This document shows, piece after piece, positions 29,285 through 38,561 of a stretch of DNA of 64,000 nt. Source of the DNA: Janibacter sp. A1S7 (GTDB taxonomy: Bacteria; Actinomycetota; Actinomycetes; Actinomycetales; Dermatophilaceae); NCBI RefSeq assembly GCF_037198315.1, contig NZ_CP144913.1, positions 1,984,001 to 2,048,000 of the forward strand, written 5' to 3'. Below the pieces are notes generated by a model. The model was not told the origin of the DNA. It worked only from the letters and a program-made list of their open reading frames with translations, and did not search any database. A program made the translations under genes and the position numbers. Position 1 is the first letter of the stretch. Each line of letters begins with the position of its first letter.

Positions 29285-29469
29285 GGATCCTCCTGTTTTC
29301 GTGTGGCTGGTGGCCACAGCGGTGTCAGCACTCAACCAAGGTCTGACGGTCCACACGAGGGGTGACAGGAAATTCTGAACAAACTCTTACTGGATCACGC
29401 CCTTCCGTCCGCATTCCACCGTCGGGTACCGGACGTTGCCCGCCGGGACCACGGCGTGGGCCACCGCCA

Positions 29470-29475
29470 TAGGGT
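29470..29475 (+). promoter_or_regulatory. -10 box of panB
   Basis: TAGGGT, 6 nt before the panB ATG, implying a leaderless mRNA. No clear -35. The rest of the 197-nt gap to the divergent protease gene holds only AT-richer sequence (29360-29400) that may carry the protease promoter. Confidence 0.5.
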
Positions 29476-29481
29476 GGGGCC

Positions 29482-30369
29482 ATGAGCACGCCCTCGATGT
29501 CCTCGCCCGACCCGACCCCAGAGACCACGGCCCCGTACGCGGGCCAGGCGTCTGCTGCTCCTGCCCGGCGCAAGCGCACCCGCATCCCGCACCTGCGGGC
29601 CATGAAGGAGCGCGGCGAACGCTGGGCGATGCTCACCGCCTACGACGTGAACACCGCGCAGATCTTCGATGAGGCCGGCATCCCGGTGCTGCTCGTGGGC
29701 GACTCGGCCGGCAACACCGTCTTCGGCTACGACACCACCGTGCCGGTCACCCTCGACGAGATGATCGTGCTCACCCGGGCCGTCGCCACCGGCGCCACCA
29801 GCGCACTCGTCGTGGCGGACCTCCCTTTCGGCACCTACCAGTCATCGCCCGAGCAGGCGTACCTCTCCGCGGCCCGCCTGATGAAGGAAGGGCTGGCCCA
29901 CGCCGTCAAGCTCGAGGGCGGCGCCGAGATGGCCCCGACCATCGAGCGGCTGACGAAGGGGGGCATCCCCGTCATGGCACACATCGGCTTCACCCCCCAG
30001 AGCGAGCACACGCTGGGTGGGTACCGGGTCCAGGGACGCGGCGATGCCGCGGCCCAGCTGCTCGAGAACGCGCGTGCGGTCCAGGCCGCAGGTGCCTTCT
30101 CCGTGGTGATCGAGATGGTCACGGCCGACGCGGCCGCCGCGGTCACCGGGCAGGTGGACATCCCCACCATCGGTATCGGCGCCGGCGTCGACTGCGACGC
30201 CCAGGTCCTCGTCTGGCAGGACATGGCGGGGCTGGGGTCAGGCCGCACGCCCCGCTTCGTCAAGCGCTACGCGGACGTACGCTCCGTGCTCTCCGACGCA
30301 GCCCGGGCCTACGCGGCGGACGTCGCCACGGGCTCGTTCCCGGCCGCGGAGCACTCCTTCGAGAGCTGA
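29482..30369 (+). CDS. panB: 3-methyl-2-oxobutanoate hydroxymethyltransferase
   Basis: 295 residues. First step to pantothenate: ketopantoate from 2-ketoisovalerate and methylene-THF. Family motifs: [35 protein letters not shown] (metal Asp), [22 protein letters not shown] and [18 protein letters not shown] 35-residue Pro/Ala-rich N-terminal extension (1-35) is unlike E. coli PanB but common in Actinobacteria. Alone; no panC beside it. Confidence 0.95.
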   Translation: MSTPSMSSPDPTPETTAPYAGQASAAPARRKRTRIPHLRAMKERGERWAMLTAYDVNTAQIFDEAGIPVLLVGDSAGNTVFGYDTTVPVTLDEMIVLTRAVATGATSALVVADLPFGTYQSSPEQAYLSAARLMKEGLAHAVKLEGGAEMAPTIERLTKGGIPVMAHIGFTPQSEHTLGGYRVQGRGDAAAQLLENARAVQAAGAFSVVIEMVTADAAAAVTGQVDIPTIGIGAGVDCDAQVLVWQDMAGLGSGRTPRFVKRYADVRSVLSDAARAYAADVATGSFPAAEHSFES

Positions 30370-30392
30370 TCGCGCTGCCGGACGCGACGGTC

Positions 30393-30584
30393 TCAGGACC
30401 AGCCGTCGTCCCACTCCTTCTCGCGGCGCTCCTCCTCGTCCCACCTCTGCGTGTTCTCCCGGGCGGTCTGCAGCGCCGCGGCGGCCTCGGCCTCGGTGTC
30501 ATAGGGCCCCATGACGTCCGCATTCTGTGAGCGGTTCTCGTCGGTCTCGACCTGTCGGGTCTCGATGTTGAACCAGTACGCCAT
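30393..30584 (-). CDS. Small conserved acidic protein, 63 aa
   Basis: 63 residues, function unknown. Starts [19 protein letters not shown]; contains [19 protein letters not shown], which resembles the short SPOR-like segment (GPY..EAEAxxA) of small proteins found widely in Actinobacteria, then a very charged tail [13 protein letters not shown]. Upstream in-frame codons add an Arg-rich stretch unlike the rest, so this ATG is preferred. Convergent with panB (23 nt) and divergent from map (80 nt). Confidence 0.75.
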   Translation of the reverse strand: MAYWFNIETRQVETDENRSQNADVMGPYDTEAEAAAALQTARENTQRWDEEERREKEWDDGWS

Positions 30585-30651
30585 GTCTGTCGTCCTCTCC
30601 CGCGGGTCGGACGCCCGCACACCGGAGCGCATCGTGCCAGCGCTCGTTGCC

Positions 30652-30657
30652 TAGACT
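30652..30657 (+). promoter_or_regulatory. -10 box of map
   Basis: TAGACT, 7 nt before the map ATG; leaderless mRNA expected. No clear -35 element. Confidence 0.5.
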
Positions 30658-30664
30658 CCACAGC

Positions 30665-31540
30665 ATGTCCGCGTCCACCGCAACCGTCCTCCCCGGCGTG
30701 GTGTCACCCCGCCGTGCCGTCCCTGCAGGCATCGCCAGACCCGAGTACGTCGGCAAGGCCGCTCCGACCCCCTTCGCCGGCTCCGAGATCAAGGACGCCG
30801 AGACCATCGAGCGGATGCGCACCGCCGGCCGGATCGCTGCGGGCGCGCTGGCCGAGGCCGGTCGCGCAGTCACCCCCGGAGCCACCACCGACGAGGTCGA
30901 CCGGGTCGGCCACGAGTACCTGCTCGACCACGGGGCCTACCCCTCGACCCTCGGCTACCGGGGCTTCCCGAAGTCGCTGTGCACCTCGGTCAACGAGGTG
31001 ATCTGCCACGGCATCCCGGACAGCCGACGCATCGAGGACGGAGACATCGTCAACATCGACATCACCGGCTACATCGGTGGCGTCCACGGCGACACCAACG
31101 CCACCTTCCTCGCCGGTGACGTCGACGAGGAGTCACGCCTGCTCGTCGAACGGACCCACGAGGCGACGATGCGCGGGATCAGGGCGGCGTTGCCCGGGCG
31201 ACAGATCAACGTCATCGGCCGGGTCATCGAGAAGTACGCGAACCGATTCGGCTACGGGGTGGTGCGCGACTACACCGGCCACGGCATCGGCACCTCCTTC
31301 CACTCGGGTCTGGTCATCCCCCACTACGACTCGGCGCCCTCGTACGACACCGTGATCGAGCCGGGGATGACCTTCACGGTCGAACCGATGCTCAACCTCG
31401 GCACACCGCAGTGGACGCTGTGGGACGACGGCTGGACCGTCGTGACGACGGATCTGCGGCGGTCCGCCCAGTTCGAGCACACGATCCTCATCACCGAGGA
31501 CGGCAACGAGATCCTCACTCTCCCTGCGGCCGGAAGGTAG
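30665..31540 (+). CDS. map: Methionine aminopeptidase, type I
   Basis: 291 residues. Removes the start Met from new proteins. Metal ligands lie in [21 protein letters not shown] (two Asp), GHGIGTSFH (His), MTFTVEPML (Glu) and FEHTILIT (Glu). A 45-residue N-terminal extension (Pro/Ala-rich, with ARPEYVGK) is the SH3-binding-like extension found in actinobacterial MetAP1c. The next gene, ppgK, begins 2 nt after its stop. Confidence 0.95.
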   Translation: MSASTATVLPGVVSPRRAVPAGIARPEYVGKAAPTPFAGSEIKDAETIERMRTAGRIAAGALAEAGRAVTPGATTDEVDRVGHEYLLDHGAYPSTLGYRGFPKSLCTSVNEVICHGIPDSRRIEDGDIVNIDITGYIGGVHGDTNATFLAGDVDEESRLLVERTHEATMRGIRAALPGRQINVIGRVIEKYANRFGYGVVRDYTGHGIGTSFHSGLVIPHYDSAPSYDTVIEPGMTFTVEPMLNLGTPQWTLWDDGWTVVTTDLRRSAQFEHTILITEDGNEILTLPAAGR

Positions 31541-31542
31541 CC

Positions 31543-32295
31543 ATGGTCACGCATCACGCCCTGGGCATCGACATCGGCGGATCCGGGATCAAGGGAGCGC
31601 CGGTCGACCTGGACAAGGGGCGATTCGCCGAGGACCGACTGCGCATCGCCACCCCCGAGGAGGCAACGCCCGACGCGGTCTGCGACGTCGTCGAGCAGAT
31701 CGCGCAGCACTTCTCGGTCGACACCGATGTCCCGCTGGGCATCACGCTCCCTGCCGTCGTCACCCACGGCGTCGTGCGCAGCGCGGCGAACATCGATCGC
31801 TCGTGGGTGGACCTGGACGCCGACACGCTCTTCAGCGAACGTCTGGGCCGACCCGTCCACCTCGTCAACGACGCGGACGCTGCGGGCGTCGCCGAGCTCC
31901 ACCACGGAGCCGCCAGGGGGCACACGGGGCTGGTCGTCCTCACCACCCTGGGGACCGGGATCGGCTCGGCCCTGATCATGGACGGGCGGCTCGTGCCCAA
32001 CACCGAGCTGGGGCACCTGGAGATCGACGGGTACGACGCCGAGACCCGCGCGGCCGAGTCGGTGCGCGAGCGCGAGGGGCTGAGCTGGCAGGAGTGGGCG
32101 CACCGTCTGCAGACCTACTACGCCCACCTGGAGTCGCTGCTGCGACCGGACCTGATCGTCGTCGGCGGTGGCGTCAGCAAGCAGGCCGACCAGTTCCTGC
32201 CCCTGCTCGACCTGCGCACCGACATCGTCCCGGCAAAGCTGCGCAACAAGGCCGGGATCATCGGCGCCGCCCACCTGGCCGCTCGAGGAAACTGA
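31543..32295 (+). CDS. ppgK: Polyphosphate glucokinase
   Basis: 250 residues, ROK-family kinase. Phosphorylates glucose using polyphosphate or ATP; typical of Actinobacteria. [17 protein letters not shown] at the start is the phosphate loop, [14 protein letters not shown] holds the catalytic Asp, [14 protein letters not shown] the second phosphate motif, and GHLEIDG the glucose-binding Glu. The zinc-binding CxCGxxGC of ROK repressors is absent, as expected for PpgK. 2 nt behind map, so co-transcribed. Confidence 0.92.
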   Translation: MVTHHALGIDIGGSGIKGAPVDLDKGRFAEDRLRIATPEEATPDAVCDVVEQIAQHFSVDTDVPLGITLPAVVTHGVVRSAANIDRSWVDLDADTLFSERLGRPVHLVNDADAAGVAELHHGAARGHTGLVVLTTLGTGIGSALIMDGRLVPNTELGHLEIDGYDAETRAAESVREREGLSWQEWAHRLQTYYAHLESLLRPDLIVVGGGVSKQADQFLPLLDLRTDIVPAKLRNKAGIIGAAHLAARGN

Positions 32296-32304
32296 AACCG
32301 GACC

Positions 32305-32336
32305 GTGTCCCCCACGGGTGCGGATGTGGCGGACAC
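32305..32336 (+). terminator. Possible terminator after ppgK
   Basis: 11-position stem with one C-C mismatch (32305-32315 with 32326-32336) and 10-nt loop, 9 nt after the ppgK stop. No T-run. It may separate map-ppgK from the permease gene. Confidence 0.4.
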
Positions 32337-32366
32337 CCAGGCACGCGATGCGGCAAGGTGGTGGCC

Positions 32367-33638
32367 ATGACGAACTCCTCGGGTGCGCCGACTCGGCCCC
32401 TGGATCGACGTCAGGGGCTGTGGTACGCCGTCGCACTGGGCCTCGCCGCGATGATCGGGGCGGGCCTGTTCAGCACCTTCGCCCCGGCAGCGGCCAGTGC
32501 CGGCCGGTGGCTGGTCCTTGCCGTCGTCATCGCGGCCGGGGTGGCCGGCGTCAATGCCCACTCCGTGGCCCGGCTGACAGCCCGCTACCCCGACTCCGGC
32601 GGGGCCTACGTCTACGGCCGGGAGCGACTGGGGCTGGCGTGGGGCCACCTGGCCGGCTGGGCGATCGTCGTGGGCACAATCGCCGCGTGCGCCGCCATGG
32701 CCATGACCCTCGCCGTGCACGTGTGGCCCGGCTTCGCCAAACCGATCGCCGTCCTGGCCGTCGTCGCCGTGCTCGCGCTCAACGTGCAGGGTGTGCACCG
32801 CTCCGCCCGGATGGCCTTCGGCATCGTCGCGCTCGTGGTCACGCTGGTGGTCGTCTTCGGCATCGTCATGCTCCTGGCTCCTGCGGTCACGGTCGACACA
32901 CCACCACCAGCCGTGCCCGGCTCGGGCAGCCCCCCGGGGGTGATCCGGGGGGCGGGCTTCATGTTCTTCGCCTTCGTCGGCTACGCCCAGGTGGCGACTC
33001 TCGGTGAGCAGATCACCGATCCGCGTCGAACGATCCCGCGAGCCATCGGCATCGCTCTGGCGATCGTGCTGGCCCTGTACGCCCTGGTCGCGGTGGCACT
33101 GACCAACTCCCTCGGGGCCGGCTGGGTGGCTGCCCGTGAGGCACCGCTGGCAGAGGCCGCGGAGATCTCCGCCTGGCCCTGGCTGGGTCCGGCACTGCGG
33201 GTGGCTGCCGTGCTGGCCGCCGGCGGTGCGCTGCTCGCGCTCGTCCTCGGCGCGTCTCGCGCTCTCCTGGCCATGGCGCGGGACCGTCACCTGCCGCCGG
33301 CGCTGGCCGTCGTCGACGGCCCACACGGAACGCCGCGCCGCGCGGAGGCGGTCATCGCCGCTCTGGTGATCGTGCTCATCGTGCTCATCGACCTGCGGGG
33401 GGCGATCGGGCTCTCCTCCTTCCTCGTGCTCACGTACTACGCGATCGCCAACGCCAGCGCGTGGACGCTGGAGCGTCGCCCGTCCGCCAAGATCGTGCCG
33501 ACTCTCGGCCTCGTGGCCTGCGTCGTCGTCGCACTCCTCCTGCCCTGGCAGTCCGTGGTCGCCGGAGTGGTCATCCTCGCGGTCGGGGCATTCGTCGGTT
33601 GGGCGCGGTACACCACCCGCGAGGGACGCGACGCGTAG
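32367..33638 (+). CDS. APC-family amino acid/amine permease
   Basis: 423 residues, about 12 membrane helices. N-terminal GLWYAVALGLAAMIGAGLFSTFAPAA is the TM1 signature of the APC superfamily (GxG around the substrate), and GAGFMFFAFVGYAQVATLGEQITDPRRTIPRAI is the TM6 plus following loop, with the conserved E-x-x-DPxRTIPRAI. Substrate not predictable. Starts at the ATG after AAGGTGG; the long open frame upstream overlaps ppgK. Its TAG stop is part of the rnpB -10 box. Confidence 0.88.
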   Translation: MTNSSGAPTRPLDRRQGLWYAVALGLAAMIGAGLFSTFAPAAASAGRWLVLAVVIAAGVAGVNAHSVARLTARYPDSGGAYVYGRERLGLAWGHLAGWAIVVGTIAACAAMAMTLAVHVWPGFAKPIAVLAVVAVLALNVQGVHRSARMAFGIVALVVTLVVVFGIVMLLAPAVTVDTPPPAVPGSGSPPGVIRGAGFMFFAFVGYAQVATLGEQITDPRRTIPRAIGIALAIVLALYALVAVALTNSLGAGWVAAREAPLAEAAEISAWPWLGPALRVAAVLAAGGALLALVLGASRALLAMARDRHLPPALAVVDGPHGTPRRAEAVIAALVIVLIVLIDLRGAIGLSSFLVLTYYAIANASAWTLERRPSAKIVPTLGLVACVVVALLLPWQSVVAGVVILAVGAFVGWARYTTREGRDA

Positions 33639-33641
33639 ACT
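33636..33641 (+). promoter_or_regulatory. -10 box of rnpB, sharing the permease stop codon
   Basis: TAGACT begins with the permease TAG stop and ends 6 nt before base 33648, which is where helix P1 of RNase P RNA begins. The match between promoter spacing and RNA end supports both calls. No clear -35. Confidence 0.6.
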
Positions 33642-33647
33642 GTCCGT

Positions 33648-34030
33648 GGATGAGTCGGCCGGACGGCCGCGTCACCGCCTCGGCGGTGTCGAGGAAAGTC
33701 CGGGCTCCACAGGGCGTGGTGGTGGCCAACAGCCACCCGGGGCGACCCGCGGGACAGTGCCACAGAAAGCAGACCGCCGCGTCCACCTCGGTGGACGCGG
33801 TGAGGGTGAAAGGGTGGTGTAAGAGACCACCAGCGATCCGGGTGACCGGATCGGCTCGGTAAACCCCACCAGGAGCAAGTCCGGACAGTGCGCGCTCGAG
33901 GGCTGCCCGCCCGAGTGCACGGGTAGGACGCTGGAGGTCGTCGGCAACGGCGACCCGAGATGGATGGCCGTCACTCCGGCACCGGCAACGGTTCCGGAGA
34001 ACAGAACCCGGCTTACAGGCCGGCTCATCC
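33648..34030 (+). ncRNA. rnpB: RNase P RNA, bacterial type A
   Basis: Catalytic RNA that trims tRNA 5' ends. P1 closes by GGATGAG (33648-33654) with CTCATCC (34024-34030). Conserved core pieces: GAGGAAAGTCCGGGCTCC (about 33690-33707, P4 5' strand and CRI), ACAGAAAGCAGACCGCC (CRII-III region), GGTAAACCCCACC, and near the 3' end GAACAGAACCCGGCTTACAGGCCGG with the P4 3' strand. About 383 nt, normal for Actinobacteria. Converges on ctaD, 14 nt apart; a small stem CCCAC-n3-GTGGG (34032-34042) follows. These 400 bases hold no protein gene. Confidence 0.97.
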
Positions 34031-34044
34031 ACCCACACCGTGGG

Positions 34045-35772
34045 CTACCGGGGGTTCGACGACCCCACAGGCAGCGGTGTCCTGCGTGCCCGCAGCGCCT
34101 TGGGTGCGTACTCGGGGTGGTTCATGTCGAAGGTCGGTCGCTCGGAGCGGATCGGCGGGATCGACGTGAAGTTGTGCCGCGGCGGCGGGCAGGAGGTCGC
34201 CCACTCGAGGCTTCCGCCGTAGCCCCACGGGTCGTCGACCTCGACCAGCGGTGCGCTCACCTGGGTCTTCCACACGTTGTAGAAGAAGGGCAGGAAGCTG
34301 ACCGCCAGGATCAGCGAGCCGACCGTGGAGACCTGGTTCGCCAGCTGGAAGTTGTCCTCGGGCATGTAGTCCGCGTACCGGCGCGGCATGCCCTCCACCC
34401 CCAGCCAGTGCTGGATCAGGAACGTCGTGTGGAAGCCGACGAAGACCAACCAGAAGTGGACCTTGCCCAGGAAGTCGTCCAGGACCCTGCCGGTCCACTT
34501 CGGCCACCAGAAGTAGATCCCGCCGAACGTGGAGAAGACGATCGTGCCGAAGAGCACGTAGTGGAAGTGGGCGACGACGAAGTACGTGTCGTGGACGTGG
34601 AAGTCCATCGCCGGGCTGGCCAGGATGATGCCGGTCAGGCCACCGAAGAGGAAGGTGGCCAGGAAGCCCAGAGCCCACACCATGGGCGCCCTGAACTCGA
34701 GCGTGCCGCCCCACATCGTGCCGACCCAGTTGAAGAACTTCAGTCCTGTCGGGATGGAGATCGCCATCGTCATGACCGCGAAGAAGGGCAGGAAGACCTG
34801 ACCGGTGGCATACATGTGGTGGGCCCAGACGGAGACCGACAGCCCCGCGATGGCGATCGTGGCGAAGACCATGGTCTTGTACCCGAAGAGTGGCTTGCGG
34901 GAGAAGACCGGGGTGATCTCGGAGACGATGCCGAAGAACGGCAGGGCGATGATGTAGACCTCCGGGTGGCCGAAGAACCAGAAGAGGTGCTGCCACAGCA
35001 GCGCGCCCCCGCTGTCGGCGGCGAAGACCAGCCCACCGAAGCGGCGGTCCACCCCCAGCGCGATGAGGGCCGAGGCCAGGACCGGGAAGGCCATCAGGAT
35101 CATCACCGAGGTGATCAGGACGGTCCAGGTGAAGAGCGGCACCCGGAACATCGTCATGCCGGGTGCCCGCATGGTGATGACCGTGGTGATGAAGTTGACC
35201 GCACCGAGGATGGTGCCGAATCCGGCCAGGGCCAGACCCCAGACCCACAGGTCGCCACCGACGCCGGGGCTGTAGGTCGGATTCGACAACGGCGCGTACC
35301 CGGTCCAGCCGAAGGCCGCCGCACCACCGGGAGTGAGCAGACCGGCTGCGGCGATGATGCCGCCGAAGAGGTAGAGCCAGTAGGCGAACATGTTCAGCCG
35401 GGGGAAGGAGACGTCCGGAGCCCCGATCTGCAAGGGCATGACGGCATTGGCGAAGCCCGCGAAGACCGGGGTCGCGAACAGCAGCAGCATGATCGTGCCG
35501 TGCATCGTGAACATCTCGTTGAACTGCTCGGGGTTGTCCACCACCTGCAGCCCGGGTGCCCACAGCTCGAGCCGGATGACCAGCGCCATCAGTCCGCCGA
35601 GCAGGAACCACACGAAGCCGGTGACCAGATACATGTGACCGATGACCTTGTGGTCGGTCGAGGTGACCAGGCGGAAGAACTGGCTTCCGGCCCTCTCGCG
35701 GCGGGCGAGGGTCTTCTCGGAGACCTCCGTCTCGTTCACGTTCCGGGACAGTGGCCCGGAGATGGTCGACAT
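34045..35772 (-). CDS. ctaD: Cytochrome c oxidase subunit I (aa3 type)
   Basis: 575 residues, 12 membrane helices. Binds haem a, haem a3 and CuB and reduces oxygen. Ligands visible: [15 protein letters not shown] (haem a His), [13 protein letters not shown] with the His-Tyr crosslink (CuB), VWAHHMY (CuB His pair) and [18 protein letters not shown] (haem a3 and haem a His). K-channel and D-channel regions look complete. Second of two adjacent ATGs chosen because GGAGG stands 5 nt before it. Subunits II and III are not here; ctaD stands alone. Confidence 0.96.
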   Translation of the reverse strand: MSTISGPLSRNVNETEVSEKTLARRERAGSQFFRLVTSTDHKVIGHMYLVTGFVWFLLGGLMALVIRLELWAPGLQVVDNPEQFNEMFTMHGTIMLLLFATPVFAGFANAVMPLQIGAPDVSFPRLNMFAYWLYLFGGIIAAAGLLTPGGAAAFGWTGYAPLSNPTYSPGVGGDLWVWGLALAGFGTILGAVNFITTVITMRAPGMTMFRVPLFTWTVLITSVMILMAFPVLASALIALGVDRRFGGLVFAADSGGALLWQHLFWFFGHPEVYIIALPFFGIVSEITPVFSRKPLFGYKTMVFATIAIAGLSVSVWAHHMYATGQVFLPFFAVMTMAISIPTGLKFFNWVGTMWGGTLEFRAPMVWALGFLATFLFGGLTGIILASPAMDFHVHDTYFVVAHFHYVLFGTIVFSTFGGIYFWWPKWTGRVLDDFLGKVHFWLVFVGFHTTFLIQHWLGVEGMPRRYADYMPEDNFQLANQVSTVGSLILAVSFLPFFYNVWKTQVSAPLVEVDDPWGYGGSLEWATSCPPPRHNFTSIPPIRSERPTFDMNHPEYAPKALRARRTPLPVGSSNPR

Positions 35773-35801
35773 CATTGCCTCCCTGGCGCGGCGATGCCTT
35801 T

Positions 35802-35807
35802 ACCATA
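35802..35807 (-). promoter_or_regulatory. Probable -10 box of ctaD
   Basis: Minus strand TATGGT, 29 nt before the ATG, in the only AT-richer part of the 74-nt gap. TCGATT at 18 nt upstream may be a weak -35. Unlike many genes here, ctaD therefore has a leader with a ribosome site. Confidence 0.4.
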
Positions 35808-35846
35808 CCCCCGCCGTCTTCAGCGAATCGACCGCCCTCGCTCTGG

Positions 35847-36428
35847 TCAGATCCAGCCCAGACCCTCCGCGATGAGGAGGACGCCGAAGATCGCGAAGGC
35901 GGCGGCGGCGCCGTAGGTGATGACCCTCTCGGGCAGCTTGCGCCCCAGGACTGCTCCGACCGCGATGGCCAGGGCATCGGCGGCGACCATGCCGATCGTC
36001 GAGCCGATCCAGGTGCCGAACCAGTCCTCACGCACGGCCAGTGTGATCGTGGCGAGCATCGTCTTGTCACCGAGCTCGGCGAGGAAGAAGGCGATACCGA
36101 CGGCCAGCAGGGCGGAGCCGGTGGCCTTCTGCGCTCTCTGCTCCTCCTCCTCGGTCAGCTCGTCACCGCGCAGCGTCCACAGCGCGAAGCCGAGGAAGGC
36201 GATGCCGGCGGCGACGGCGATCGGGCCCTGGTACCTCTCGAAGCCGGCACCGATGACGTACCCGATCCCCACCGAGGCGAGGTGCACCAGCAGCGTCGCC
36301 GCGGTGATCCCGAGGATGACGTCGCGGGCCCGGTACCGGGTGGCGAAGGTCATCGCCATCAGCTGGCTCTTGTCGCCGAGCTCGGCGACGAAGATGACCA
36401 CGGTGCTGAGCACCACTGCTTCGATCAT
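35847..36428 (-). CDS. GDT1/TMEM165-family (UPF0016) cation exporter, probably Mn
   Basis: 193 residues, six membrane helices in two repeats. Each repeat has the ExGDK[S/T] signature: VAELGDKSQLMAM near residue 14 and LAELGDKTMLATI near residue 119, with an acidic cytosolic linker (GDELTEEEEQRA) between. Bacterial members (MneA type) export Mn; yeast Gdt1 moves Ca/Mn. The metal is inferred. Preceded by a long inverted repeat (see 36444-36531) and divergent from yaaA. Confidence 0.85.
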   Translation of the reverse strand: MIEAVVLSTVVIFVAELGDKSQLMAMTFATRYRARDVILGITAATLLVHLASVGIGYVIGAGFERYQGPIAVAAGIAFLGFALWTLRGDELTEEEEQRAQKATGSALLAVGIAFFLAELGDKTMLATITLAVREDWFGTWIGSTIGMVAADALAIAVGAVLGRKLPERVITYGAAAAFAIFGVLLIAEGLGWI

Positions 36429-36443
36429 GAGACGTTCCCTCTC

Positions 36444-36531
36444 CCCGGACGAGCACCTGTGTCACGACGGGTCCACACCGGTCTGACGCACGGAGAGTGT
36501 GTCACCGAGGTCGGCCTCCTGCTCGCCCGGG
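36444..36531 (-). promoter_or_regulatory. Stem-forming leader of the GDT1-type gene
   Basis: A 12-bp helix (36531-36520 with 36455-36444, one G-U pair) closes a 64-nt region that contains a small GAGG-CCGA-CCTC hairpin, directly before the ribosome site (GGAGAGGGAAC) of the exporter gene. Looks like a structured 5' leader, perhaps metal-responsive. The known yybP-ykoY Mn riboswitch core was looked for and not found. Confidence 0.35.
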
Positions 36532-36572
36532 TGCTGACTGGCGGGTCGGTGCCTTCGTCGAGCCGCACCCCG

Positions 36573-36578
36573 TAGGGT
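36573..36578 (+). promoter_or_regulatory. -10 box of yaaA
   Basis: TAGGGT, 6 nt before the GTG start; leaderless geometry. Confidence 0.5.
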
Positions 36579-36584
36579 TTCGGC

Positions 36585-37331
36585 GTGCTCGTGCTGCTGC
36601 CACCGTCGGAGTCCAAGACCGGTCGTACCCGGGGCAAGGCCCTCGACCTCGACTCGCTGTCCTTCCCTGCCCTGACCCCGGCGAGGCAGCGTGTACTCGC
36701 TGCACTGGCGGACGCCAGCTCTCGCGAGGACGCCCACGAGGTGCTGGGTGTCAGCCCCAACCTGGTGACCGAGGTCGCCCGCAACACCGCCCTGACCAGC
36801 GCACCGGCACCACCGGCATCGCACGTCTACGACGGCGTCCTCTACGACGCCCTCGACCTCGCGAGCCTGTCCCCCGGCGCCAAGCGCCGCGCCGGTCGCT
36901 GGCTGGTCATCGTCTCGGCGCTCTTCGGTGCGGTTCGTCCCGGTGATCGCATCCCGCCCTACCGGTTGTCCATGGCGGTCAACCTCCCGGGAGTCGGTCC
37001 GCTGGCCGGGCACTGGCGAGAGGTCCTCGACGCCGAGCTGACGGCGGCCGCCGGGACCGGCCTGGTGGTCGACTGCCGCTCGAGCACCTACGCGGCGGCG
37101 TGGCAGCCCACGGGCGGGGCCGCGAAGCGGTGGGTCCACGTGCGCGTCCCGGGGGCAACGCACATGGCCAAGCACACCCGCGGCCTCGTCGCCCGCCACC
37201 TGCTGGGCGTCGACCGGGAGCCGCGGACCCCCCGGGCGCTCGTGGCCGCCCTCGAGCCGGCCTTCGAGGTCGACCTGACGGCTCCGACGAAGGCAGACGG
37301 CCCCCTTCTCCTCGACGTCACCGCGAGGTAG
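36585..37331 (+). CDS. yaaA: YaaA-family (UPF0246) peroxide stress protein
   Basis: 248 residues, GTG start. N-terminus VLLPPSESKTG and central YDGVLYDALDL, IVSALFGAVRPGDRIPPYRLSM and C-terminal LVVDCRSSTYAA are signatures of the YaaA/DUF328 family, which lowers free iron and limits Fenton damage in E. coli. That role is known for E. coli only. Divergent from the metal exporter gene, convergent with metZ (3 nt gap). Confidence 0.88.
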   Translation: MLVLLPPSESKTGRTRGKALDLDSLSFPALTPARQRVLAALADASSREDAHEVLGVSPNLVTEVARNTALTSAPAPPASHVYDGVLYDALDLASLSPGAKRRAGRWLVIVSALFGAVRPGDRIPPYRLSMAVNLPGVGPLAGHWREVLDAELTAAAGTGLVVDCRSSTYAAAWQPTGGAAKRWVHVRVPGATHMAKHTRGLVARHLLGVDREPRTPRALVAALEPAFEVDLTAPTKADGPLLLDVTAR

Positions 37332-37334
37332 GTC

Positions 37335-38561
37335 TCAGCCGAGCCCGTCGAGGGCCGCGGTGAGGTCGGCGACGAGGTCGGCGGCCCCCTCCAGGCCGAC
37401 CGAGATGCGCAGCGTCGCGTCGGTGATCCCGATGGCTGCGCGCCCCTGCGGGCCCATCCGTCGGTGGGTCGTGGTCGCCGGGTGGGTGACCAGCGACTTC
37501 GAGTCGCCGAGGTTGTTGGAGATGTCGACCAGACGCAGCGCGTTCATCAGCGCGAACGCCTCGGGCTTGCCGCCGTCGATGGCGAAGGTGACCACCGTGC
37601 CGCCGCCACTCATCTGCGTCCGGGCGAGCTCGTGCTGCTCGTGGTCCGGCAGCCAGGGATGGACGACCTGCGTGACCCGCGCGTGTGCCTGCAGCTCCCG
37701 CGCGAGGACGAGCGAGGACTCGGCCATGCGCCGTACCCGCAGGTCCATGGTCTCCAGACCCTTGAGCAGCACCCAGGCGTTGAAGGGCGACATGGACGGC
37801 CCGGTGTGCCGGATGAGGTTGCGCACGGGGCCGTCGATGTAGTCGGCCGGACCGAGGATCGCCCCGCCGAGGACACGGCCCTGTCCGTCGATGTGCTTGG
37901 TCGCCGAGTAGACGACGACGTCGGCACCGTGGTCGAGCGGCCGGGAGAAGACGGGCGTGCCGAAGACGTTGTCGACGACCACCTGTGCCCCTGCTGCGTG
38001 GGCGAGCTCGCTCACGGCGGCGATGTCGACGAGCTCCTGCATCGGGTTGCTCGGCGTCTCGAAGAACACCGCTGTCGTCGGCTCGGACAGCGCTTCACGC
38101 CACTGATCGAGGTCGGTCCCGTCGACGAGCACGGTCTCCACACCCCATCGCGGCAGGATCTCGTCGACGACGACGAAGCAGCTGCCGAAGAGCGAGCGCG
38201 ACGAGACCAGGCGGTCCCCCTCACCGACGAGCGCCGCGAGCGCGGTGAAGACCGCGGACATCCCGGACGAGGTGGCGAAGGCCGCCTCGGCGCCCTCGAG
38301 CACGCGCAGCCGCTCCTCGAGCATGCCGACCGTCGGGTTGCCGTAGCGCGAGTAGACGTACTTCTCGACACTCCCCGAGAACGCCGCCTCGGCCTCCTCG
38401 GCGCTGCCGTAGACGAAGCCCGAGGTCAGGTAGAGCGCCTCGGACGTCTCGTCGAAGGTGCTGCGAGCCTGACCGCCCCGCACGGCCAGCGTCTGCGGCG
38501 ACAGGCCGGCCGGGTCCAGATACGGGGTGGGGTTGCCCGGCCCGAAGGGAGCGTTGCTCAC
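37335..38561 (-). CDS. metZ: O-succinylhomoserine sulfhydrylase (MetZ)
   Basis: 408 residues, Cys/Met-metabolism PLP family. Makes homocysteine from an activated homoserine and sulfide. Schiff-base Lys222 in YSATKHIDGQGRVLGGAI, SRYGNPTVGMLEERLRVLEG (70-90) and FETPSNPMQELVDI are typical of MetZ. GTG start overlaps the stop of the rhodanese gene (GTGA), so both are made together; a rhodanese joined to metZ is also seen in mycobacteria and could hand over sulfide or persulfide. This pairing is an inference. Confidence 0.92.
   Translation of the reverse strand: MSNAPFGPGNPTPYLDPAGLSPQTLAVRGGQARSTFDETSEALYLTSGFVYGSAEEAEAAFSGSVEKYVYSRYGNPTVGMLEERLRVLEGAEAAFATSSGMSAVFTALAALVGEGDRLVSSRSLFGSCFVVVDEILPRWGVETVLVDGTDLDQWREALSEPTTAVFFETPSNPMQELVDIAAVSELAHAAGAQVVVDNVFGTPVFSRPLDHGADVVVYSATKHIDGQGRVLGGAILGPADYIDGPVRNLIRHTGPSMSPFNAWVLLKGLETMDLRVRRMAESSLVLARELQAHARVTQVVHPWLPDHEQHELARTQMSGGGTVVTFAIDGGKPEAFALMNALRLVDISNNLGDSKSLVTHPATTTHRRMGPQGRAAIGITDATLRISVGLEGAADLVADLTAALDGLG

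Noticed and set aside
36429..36584. yybP-ykoY Mn riboswitch before the GDT1-type gene
   Set aside because: The conserved core loops could not be found; only the stem is reported.
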